NCBI RefSeq assembly: GCF_000315625.1
Contig: NW_005434480.1
Span: 1 to 64,000, forward strand
Origin: Guillardia theta CCMP2712
Taxonomy: Eukaryota; Cryptophyceae; Pyrenomonadales; Geminigeraceae
DNA length: 64,000 nucleotides
Direction: 5' to 3'
This document shows positions 13,801 to 19,116 of the stretch, piece by piece. The notes beneath the pieces were generated by a model. The model searched no databases. It saw nothing but the letters and a program-made list of their open reading frames with translations, and was not told the DNA's origin. The position numbers were made by a program, and so were the translations under genes. Numbering within the stretch: the stretch's first letter is position 1; every line of letters begins with the position of its first letter.

Positions 13801-16800
13801 ACTCTGAGCGTGTACAGAGGATACACACAGGCGGAGGGAACAAAGACTCCATCACATCAAGCAAGTTCACTGGTGGGACTCTTCAACCCCAAGGCTGCAG
13901 TAGCAAAGACCTCGGCCTCCATCACAGCGACTGCCACGTCTCTCTCAGTCTTCACCACGAGAGGCTTCACGGCCAACACTTACATTCAGATTGATAACGA
14001 GATCATGCTGATCACTGCCTTGAACACGGGCTCGTTCACCGTTCTCCGCGCTCAGGCTTACACTCAGGCAGCATCGCACGCATCTGGGGCCGAGTACAAG
14101 GCCGTGAGCGTCGAAACAGTCTCTTATTTGCCTATTGCGTTGAAATCTGCGCTGTCTGAAGCTGCGACTGTTGTGGATTTGAACGTTAGCAAGACAGCAT
14201 CGCTGTTAGCACAGGGCGCCAATATCCTCGTGGAGAATGAGATTATTTATATCTGGTATGTGAACGAGTCTGCAAACACCATCACTGTCTCTAGAGGACA
14301 ACAAGGTTCCATGGCAGCCGCACACAGCGCGAGCGCGGAGGTTGTATTTCCCATTAGGGCTCAGAACCTGATTGATACCATCATCGGGGCTACTGGCGTG
14401 CTTCAGTCCATCTCAGGCAGCAACTCCGGCTTGTACGCACGTCCTCTAATGACCAACCCCGGCACTGCTGATGCTACCCCGATGTTGCACCTCGAGGGCA
14501 TCGCAGTGATCAGCAGCCCAACCAAGCTCCAGAAGGCCCCTGTGCTCTCCCTCAACTACCTCGCTCCTGCCTTCACCCCTTACCCTGCAGTAAACCAAGA
14601 CCTGATCGCTGCTTCAGTGTCCTACCCTGTCATCTACAACCCAGCCAAGTATAGCACCGACCCGCTCTACTACCAAGACAGGATGGACGGATACGACTTG
14701 ATGTATCCCCACTCCTCTGTGCTACAGAGCAGCTCCAACCGGATCAACGGAACAAGCCCGGTCTACATCTTCGACTCGTTTGGACAGATGCTGGGCGATC
14801 ACGTGGTCGGCAGTGAGAGCATCGCCGTGACCCTGCAGGCTCGTACCGCCCCGATCACCACCAACCCCGTGACCTCTACCACCTCATCTTCGACCTTGAC
14901 AACCAAGACATCGTACAAGGTGACTCAAGTGTCTCCTAGCCTGGGCAGCGTGTGGGGGCCTCCTTCCAAGGTCTACTCGCCTTTCTTGGGCTACTCCATC
15001 AAGTCAGTGGTGGCATCCGGGGTTCAGTCTCCAGCTACGCTCAACGCTGCCATTACCGCAATTTCCATCTCCGTTGAGCTGACCGTGGCTGTCTCGTACA
15101 TCACGGTATACAGTTATATCCGCATTGACAATGAGGTAATGAAGGTCACGGCTGTCACTGAAAATACCCTGACCGTGGTCCGTGCTCAGCGGTCAACCTA
15201 CGCAACCACTCACGCTCTAAACGCCAACGTGTACTCGGACTGCATCGGTCGACTCTACGCCGAGCCGAGCCTGGAGGGAGGAGAGCCGGCCATCCTCGAC
15301 TTTAGTGGGAGCTCAGTGACGGTGGTGTCGGGAGGCAGCGGATACTTGTCAAGCTCGCATGTGTATGCCTGCGGGAGTGCTACGAGATGTGACTATGCTA
15401 CAGCCCAGGACAACACCTGCTCGCTGACCTTCACTGCCAGTCTCGGGCCCGCTGTGACTGAGGTGTATCTGAACGATACGGTAGCTACGAGAGCTCTTGG
15501 AGGGCAGATGACAGGACTCACTTCCTCCAGCAGTCGATTCTTCTTGTGGAAGACTCGGCCGAGAAAAGTTTCAATAGTCTCTACATCATCAGCTTCATCA
15601 AATACAAACAATTCCTCCAACAGCTCTAATACTCTCATTTCAGTTTGTGGAGATGGGATCAAGTCGCCTAGCGAGGCTTGTGATGACGGCAACACCCGGC
15701 CTTACGACGGCTGCAGCTCTAACTGTACGATCGAGCGTCTCTGGCGATGTGCCGACGTGAATCAGATCTCCGTCTGCCAGCTCATCAGCCTCCCGAGGTT
15801 TGTCACCCTCCAGCTCTACCCCAACACCTCCTTCACCAACGCTCCTTGTAGCTACCAGGTGACCGTCGAGGCGAACTTCTACTTCAAATTAGGGGCCCCC
15901 ATCGCAGTGAGAGGTCTCCCTATTACTTCCAACGCCAGCACCCTGGACATCTCCAGCACTGACGTGTCCCCAATGGCATCTTGGAACCTTACTTCTCAGC
16001 TCCTTATCTTCAACGTGTCGAATTCCAACACCAACGCCACCATCCTCACCTTCACCAGCAGAAGTCCACCAGCCCCCTTGAACTCGATCAACGTCCAAGT
16101 CTCTTGCATTGATTGTGTCGCTGACTTGCCGAACTACTCCGTTCCAGTCTTCACTTCCACCCAGCCTCTGACATTCAAAACTCTTCCTCCTTCCATTTGC
16201 TCGGGCTCAAAGTTTGGTCCCAGCTGTGAATACACCTGCTATGGTACTGTGGTTGTCAACAGCTGCGTTTGCTCAGCTGGACAGGTCGGGTTTCTATGTG
16301 ACCAGACAGCCACGCTGAACCCAGCCCTCAGCACCCCTCCTCAGGTCGTCTCCAGCTCGGGTAAGAACCTCACCTCTTCCACAGGCATCGGGGTGGAGAT
16401 ACCTGCTGGAGCTCTCGTTCAGAGTGTCACCATTTCAGTCAAAGTCTACGAGGTGTCAAACCTCGACCTCGGCGTTCAGCAAGGCTCCATAGACCCGGCG
16501 GGCCCTCTTGTGCAGTTCGAGCCATCAGGCATCCGATTCAGCAAGCCCGTCAAGATCTTCACACCCTACGACCCCAGCAGGATCTCAGGAGGAAAAGTCC
16601 CGTCAGTCTTCTACAACAACGAGTCAGCGTTCCCTCCATGGGAGCGGCAGGAGAGTCAGGTAGTGGCCGGGAAGACCCTAGCCGTGGCGTCGGTGCTTCA
16701 CTTCTCTGGCTACATGACCATGGCCGCGGACCCTTTGCTCATCACTACTCCCAACACATCGCCCAGCTCTTCGATCACTGAAGGAGGTCAAAGTGACCAG

Positions 16801-17115
16801 TCTGTTCCCTCCGTCGATTCAAAGGGATCGAGCAAGCTTGGCCTGATTCTCGGACTATCGCTCGGAGCTGCGGCGCTGCTCATGGTCTCACTGATAATCT
16901 TTCGACTTCGCCGCATGCGAGCGAAGGCTGCAGGGACGAACATTCCTCAGAATGTACGGCTAGGATCGTTCCGCGGGAACCCACCAAGTCATCAAGCGCA
17001 GCAAAGGGAAGTCGAAGAAGAGGCGATGACGAACTCCAACGCTTTTGATGCTTCAAATTCCTCATTGATTTTCGGGATTCCCGTAGAGGAACGCGATCTC
17101 TCAGACCAGGCGTGA
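4861..17115 (+). CDS. Giant secreted single-pass membrane protein A (4,084 aa)
   Basis: Uninterrupted 12.2-kb coding exon starting with an ATG and a signal peptide (MQMSVWLLLACCSSAVHA, cleavage likely before DRQ). Six divergent modules of about 170-190 residues follow, starting near residues 303, 476, 641, 829, 990 and 1166. Each has a 'CVTLxxNxxL' strand and a 'I.GLTGS' turn. About a dozen 'GGSGYTVPPSVVI'-type repeats are scattered over residues 1285-2760. A set of 'IDxEIMxVxxV...LTVxRGQxGTxAxxH' repeats starts near 2880, 2953, 3033, 3110 and 3404. The C-terminal part is unlike the other family members: a DUF4215-type Cys motif (CGDGIKSPSEACDDGN, about 3595-3640), an EGF-like Cys cluster (3780-3820), a ZU5-like stretch (3842-3955), one membrane helix (about 3993-4013) and a basic cytoplasmic tail. 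Most of the protein should be extracellular. Function is unknown; adhesion or surface coat is an inference. There is no clear intron. Confidence 0.88.
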   Translation: MQMSVWLLLACCSSAVHADRQTFTVGSITTVGTIAEMAQLHFDYGVKDLKATNFKIYWGQLGNTLTKSKQTSILSPGHVVEVYMPGFTGGSNFFGASRGSTESTESTISWMSQENSVVISQSVQEPWQQAISSDLSLSVSGPGAVGCMGIVGDLSSNAFDLKQLRADVFDYCEWNDQREMLRLRLSSNAPSTVTGVFISKVSMYLNYDTSSKQNGLGPLPPLGGIHEEWHQMAFVSVYEKPASTSIDCTGVSLSAFASTTCSTANLVYQVPFDKYKSQRFGSDRPRLPVRKEAGAVGVTKNPTFVYAAAAGNTDGISQAVCITVTIVPSMTIYSSPTSSTPTTFTISGLTGSGTPDSVTALYQNKCQCESTQAELFPSRFQSVSYGNQVGKADFVQGAGTLTFQLLPGMYIQAGEVVIFSFQLKTPGTVSAASKPISISMSGTYCQISDFCTGSTGQSITLNPITFSLSTKILQAVGNKIGATMFQSSSDTGSLSNMFVTLSPNFDIQTSSILTFTGLCGTQESGTKVNIVGNRFAGGNPLTDKCSTSSYPTEVDIGDPSLGYTGSTMDWSQSSGTLKLTLNQALAARGHYAFAWSWRVSDRENSACNMTVSLTTGPNQVQNEAVTNFGGTVGLVEKPSFTKYKIGQVTTRPDVTNYICVTLKTNFNLQTYLNAGMYYVASITLPGLSGSQAQDNSNPDIVNCPSYDWNTHSLVTPSKASTAYFTSALTAGEVNKVAYFAAGIAKFVLNPAQNLPSGHEIKFAIPLKNSKVAQPCQTVTLMLNALYQSQNGQVSYTTTQTVQMVVSPVNRALQDGEMDGDACPLKVYDKGFLTRLISQQTPLIQENNVLTISLRSNVDLGLNGFGATITIAGLTGTDTTQTSLTPQSLASTDYSPIIQKTEWSQSNGQMIIHLPSSSTCQMPIKGTTTNCMMAGWTYVLQYSFINGKTPQSNPTVFISASFASGEQTNSQTATLPLSSYKNPLVLTSNLFNKYDIGQLYPAPGAVNPVCVTLRPNKNIIKQTKFTLTGLPMFTSTSTVDFYDEYGISPLSSTSLSGYFTTISGNNIANKADYNNGNGEIQFQFVTQTLVLGTKYKFCFRMINQNSAYYNGGSCPSVTLLVSSSDAPVAAPGVQTYTMKQDTGKRVYGYPSVPSSCAGYIVDPSFPHATIRSSSNVTSNTVWMTVELQPNYALTISQAVTVSSLTGFYAPPPTFTCWISRNGEYVNVASNTVSGNIHSADFTSTCTFNQNEFKITYQQSTNLPVYNPYFNVNAMRSNGIYEIVVLSGGSGYTVPPSVVICGSEFYKNSVCTGGNVMYGVGQGATATATISDGAVTAITITDPGHGYYLTPVVIISPAATETGTITAAKAQAYLYDRGVYTVQFQIQNPSSEQSALALSIQATSNFPSQAIVSGSQTSGLQMTASSSDVVLNIVPQTRLFAGDSLFVNLPAYEVEESGPLFGVQSSSSAFETFTSQLEWELFGSSEDRARAYLSKGYVADGNRHRSGDADVDGVFVLSPSDDGYDKNKDLCWSHKQCPWGASDYDVGRQSSYTLSKVRFAGPSPLGYTHEACYTADLSASASDYVGMQISCRNNAFTAATSGSSVTAIKVKSAGLYTVTAQASAQTVMISQSDAGAASSASASISYQVAQLSLNAGTLANCQSITFTAAAGTQLIAASAQVVMSVVASTTAPAYRVEITNPGLYTTFPTATCTGTIPPTLNLFMSVATVSVTSQGSGYVTIPSVFLSAAPTGVTQTRAPVFEVIMSTANQNVITQTILDYNPYYTQTPCFLVGQEFPSSFLSDCSINVKENVGRYTGMTAMIGSNEYLIKQGAGGVYWVVDSSGNKPRNIDIANKPYTIYTQLELIVAKSKRVEPGESVSITIPGYRFKSYPEDVNAYITPSTDDASKTIAERTRYYFATSLPVKSSYVKGYGVSGMVITGGTLAGDCYIKYVEGPQSIRGNKPEVRFIAGATSKFEITYAGSGYTSPPRFIGQCVTSTAVTIYFNGVFLLSGNTGVRRVEVTVQGNNCRPGTTVNIESPNPAGSYIDGLTGLTYVGQQASAVVLLEGNSVSQVALQNGGSGYISTPLVTFPATCNAEARAYISQNFSSSIAMRYETGNTFLYDWSREQTDTLTGLYLSEFSSVSLFSLETAASGSAEINSGYVATIAITHAGTACMSPTVIVSAPSGMPSNAQARAVAATNAGILAFINVTYGGYGYTSAPSVIIKGCGAATAKAFLSYSNVDVLVGGSASFSSYRGMRPLQVTQSSANSYKTVNPVTSAMDSPVLVGFNEACSNGQTEAYQRDQSTYKNSRVTGVTMSSAGAGYTFKGTTVTFSASPLGSSNMYATAKGVPTWSFPPTTTSNGGTTNLNTNVLLYKGAALSTATGCDNIVLMFSYPERAGGAQLQIQINSAASRTSQVIQQGTGYASIPYVYDIKFYSNGQFFLKDGYTGTNGNCIPQYFAIDVPRLTNLASGVGLVIDGVYMTQGGYGYDIAPTVTFDCKSCTITSQAVAIANMESGCFNGQCTQPSYANAFFSPVNKNNLQVCQATNPGANDYRTRKTLQMRVSSGQSGIQYSSSMAYAARRNRGFMASTGSLNFYVSSQNLLSAMCTPPQVVVEPPITMSGVPAQVELVVESTRADSYLSQSPATAADLPAQAAQYKLAVRTVNPGSGYVTAPAVSFVSVGSTPCSTTGLVVAAELQGGMSVATVQTAAAPLYICPAQTYYLNPTTMTLSTTQTQGAATITWDRKANAPYVVDGGYGYSYGTQSVTLSWASCGSTTVVIFFEDSKSLDGLAPYPSFWPGDMSVDQSTWRNHAGEITGVDFMYESKHFFSNPTVPTPQTFLNVNIAARSLKQAGLFSSRSNDMRAAASVSFVLEDASCFKAGDLIEIDTEIFKIGTVTGNMITVSERALGGTQSAQHFPGASVVLFFPGTALEQTVGASVAGMIDTFYVASASGFAVGVSIAIDDEFMLVASVDTTANTLSVYRGYTQAEGTKTPSHQASSLVGLFNPKAAVAKTSASITATATSLSVFTTRGFTANTYIQIDNEIMLITALNTGSFTVLRAQAYTQAASHASGAEYKAVSVETVSYLPIALKSALSEAATVVDLNVSKTASLLAQGANILVENEIIYIWYVNESANTITVSRGQQGSMAAAHSASAEVVFPIRAQNLIDTIIGATGVLQSISGSNSGLYARPLMTNPGTADATPMLHLEGIAVISSPTKLQKAPVLSLNYLAPAFTPYPAVNQDLIAASVSYPVIYNPAKYSTDPLYYQDRMDGYDLMYPHSSVLQSSSNRINGTSPVYIFDSFGQMLGDHVVGSESIAVTLQARTAPITTNPVTSTTSSSTLTTKTSYKVTQVSPSLGSVWGPPSKVYSPFLGYSIKSVVASGVQSPATLNAAITAISISVELTVAVSYITVYSYIRIDNEVMKVTAVTENTLTVVRAQRSTYATTHALNANVYSDCIGRLYAEPSLEGGEPAILDFSGSSVTVVSGGSGYLSSSHVYACGSATRCDYATAQDNTCSLTFTASLGPAVTEVYLNDTVATRALGGQMTGLTSSSSRFFLWKTRPRKVSIVSTSSASSNTNNSSNSSNTLISVCGDGIKSPSEACDDGNTRPYDGCSSNCTIERLWRCADVNQISVCQLISLPRFVTLQLYPNTSFTNAPCSYQVTVEANFYFKLGAPIAVRGLPITSNASTLDISSTDVSPMASWNLTSQLLIFNVSNSNTNATILTFTSRSPPAPLNSINVQVSCIDCVADLPNYSVPVFTSTQPLTFKTLPPSICSGSKFGPSCEYTCYGTVVVNSCVCSAGQVGFLCDQTATLNPALSTPPQVVSSSGKNLTSSTGIGVEIPAGALVQSVTISVKVYEVSNLDLGVQQGSIDPAGPLVQFEPSGIRFSKPVKIFTPYDPSRISGGKVPSVFYNNESAFPPWERQESQVVAGKTLAVASVLHFSGYMTMAADPLLITTPNTSPSSSITEGGQSDQSVPSVDSKGSSKLGLILGLSLGAAALLMVSLIIFRLRRMRAKAAGTNIPQNVRLGSFRGNPPSHQAQQREVEEEAMTNSNAFDASNSSLIFGIPVEERDLSDQA

Positions 17116-17116
17116 G

Positions 17117-17176
17117 ACAGCTGTGATGTATCTGTATCTCTAACAGTGATACATCACAGCTGTGATGTATCTGTAT
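17117..17176. repeat. 15-bp perfect hairpin plus 21-nt direct repeats after gene A
   Basis: Two bases after the gene A stop codon, CAGCTGTGATGTATC (17118-17132) pairs perfectly with GATACATCACAGCTG (17148-17162) across a 15-base loop. The 21-base block ACAGCTGTGATGTATCTGTAT also occurs directly twice, at 17117-17137 and 17156-17176. It could be a 3' UTR processing or stability element, or a small foldback insertion. Confidence 0.85.
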
Positions 17177-17744
17177 GTCACTCAACCACCCAGTTGCTGT
17201 CAACGATTGAAACCAAGGAGCAGAGCATCTCGACTATCAACTCATGCTGATGGACAACTTCCATGACACCTGTCCAGCCGGCGACTCAAGAGGAAAAGAA
17301 CCATGTCAGTTCTTCGGGCACTACGACCAGCGACAAACTTGGATCATCTTAATGATCGATGCGGATCTCTTGTATGCCAGTGTAATCTTAGAATAGAATC
17401 CACCAAAGTAAGTAAGCTGATTCAAAAGTTTGATTAATCAAAAGCATCCAGCCATTGTTGGCTGGTGCTTGTACAATCTAAGATCCTAAGATTGTTCGTG
17501 AAAAAAAAAGGGAGAATATTATCTCTTCTCTCCTCCCATTTCAATCCCGTTTCCACTCTTTTGGTCTAGTCTACTTTCTCTTCTGATCTTTTCTGATCTC
17601 TTCTTATCTCTTCTTCTCTTTTCCCTTCTCCCTCTGAGGAAGGGATTTCCTCTAATCTGTCAATAACTGGATTTTCTACTTGATATTCGACACTCAAAGA
17701 AATCTGTTCTGCATTTTCCTTTGGGAGATGAATTTTTCTCCATA
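17177..17744. other. Gene-free spacer with pyrimidine tract
   Basis: No coding sequence recognised. Positions 17519-17640 are a long plus-strand pyrimidine-rich tract (TCTTCT and TCTCTTC runs). The segment is presumably the 3' flank of gene A. Confidence 0.5.
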
Positions 17745-18230
17745 ATGTTCATGGGCCAATACCTGTCTCCTCAACTCCAGTGGTGGCAGGAGAATTCGCT
17801 CTCCTGGAATCTTGTGCCCGCTAGCAAGGAGCCCAGTCGTCTGTCATTCAGGGACGCAGTTGATAGCACGATGTCCCTCCAGGATGTCTTGGAGATCTTT
17901 AGAGACTTTGAGGCTGAGATGTCACGTTGGGATCCAAAAATTTTAATCATCGTGGATGCCGCAAGAGATTTTATTCCAATGACAAATACCGATATCCCAC
18001 GAGGAGTTGGAGACATTGGGAGGATGTCAAAGAACTGCACGCTGCTATTCACATGTTGTGAAGGTCAGACTGCAGCTGATAAGTCAATCTTCATGAGATT
18101 GCTCTTGGATCCTCGAACAGGAATCTTTGCTCCCAAGAGAGCGCTTGACCTTGCACTATTGTCCTGTGCGCGAGGATGTCGTGAAATACAAGCATGCAAT
18201 CTCATCGATGCTCACAAGAGCGGACGTTGA
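17745..18230 (+). pseudogene. Caspase-like (peptidase C14) fragment, catalytic Cys lost
   Basis: The ORF contains ILIIVDAARDFIPM, then RGVGDIGRMSKNCTLLFTCC, EGQTAADKSIFMRLLLDP and GIFAPKRALDLALLS. This order matches the second half of the p20 domain of metacaspase/caspase-like proteins, where the signature is normally D-A-C-R and is followed by an 'ACxxGQxAxD' strand. Here the expected catalytic Cys is Ala (DAAR). The upstream Gly-His-Gly part is not recognisable: the start resembles the NYLVP strand (LSWNLVPAS) only after unrelated sequence. The first in-frame ATG is at 17745; further upstream only a TTG would extend it. It is either a truncated relic or an inactive caspase homologue. It could also be one exon of a longer gene whose other exons I cannot place. 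Confidence 0.5.
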
Positions 18231-19116
18231 AAGACAAGGAGGAGCCCGGGGTAGAGATTGATCTAAATGTGGATACCTCTGACTTCTGCTTCACTCTCGC
18301 CTTGTTTGTGTCAACCATGATAGTCCCGCTCACTTCCGTCTCACCCTGTCCGCTAACTCGCACCTGAAAAATGCAGCTCGTTACCAAGTCCAGGTGGACT
18401 TCAGCTGATTCCGACGAGGCCAGATGCTAGAGTTTCTTCGAGTCCTCCATTGTAATCCCTTTCAGTGCCTAACTGATTGACCGGCAGCGCGAGGGAGCTG
18501 CGAGACTCGTTGGGAGGAGGCAGCACGACAGAGGCAGGACCAGGAGCTGGCGAGCAAGACAGTACTAGAGGGCTGGCAGCTGAATGCGGCCCGAGAGTTG
18601 GACTCGAAGGGAAGCAGTTCACTGTTGCTCCCGGCTCACTGACTGCCGGTACTCCTGGCAATACATACGTGAAGGAACGAACTTGATTGATACGATTGAT
18701 AAGAGAGAAAGGGACAAGTCGGTCGAGCCCGTTCACTGTTGACCCTCTCTTGCCTTGCAACAGACATTATCAGAAGCATATCTGGTTGTAGCAGTAGGAG
18801 GTCAACGGTTCAAGAACAGGTGGAAGTACAAGGTAAGATTCATGTTAACATTTTAATCGACACGACTGGATTGGGAGGAGAGCAGCACGGAAAAAGTCTG
18901 ATTCTACCTTCCCCTCTTCCACCAACCAAGACTCCCTCCTCCCCACTCTAAAGGTCTCACAACATTTCACTCACCTGGTGTCTCTGCTTCCCCACTCTGA
19001 AGTTGTGACGACATTCTCACTCACTGACCTTTCAAACCCTCTGATCTCTCCGCACGTCCCACACTACCATCACAAGTGCCATCTAGAACTCACACGCTCT
19101 CGTCTCCTCCCTCCTC
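18231..19116. other. Gene-free spacer downstream of the ADP-ribosyltransferase gene
   Basis: Apart from the ankyrin-type relic at about 18490-18600, no gene is recognised. The right end is the 3' flank of the minus-strand ADP-ribosyltransferase gene. It contains C/T-rich runs (about 18905-19100), but no clear AATAAA signal on the minus strand was found. Confidence 0.45.
18490..18600 (+). pseudogene. Relic of an ankyrin-type segment like that in the kinase-PARP gene
   Basis: The plus strand from GAGCTGCGAGACTCG to GAGCTGGCGAGCAAGA is clearly alignable by eye with the minus-strand coding segment for 'ELRDSLGRTAAEAARERQDE' in the gene at 46748-50199. An 11-base block is missing and further indels follow, so no reading frame survives. 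It is probably a decayed copy of a repeat-family gene. Confidence 0.5.
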
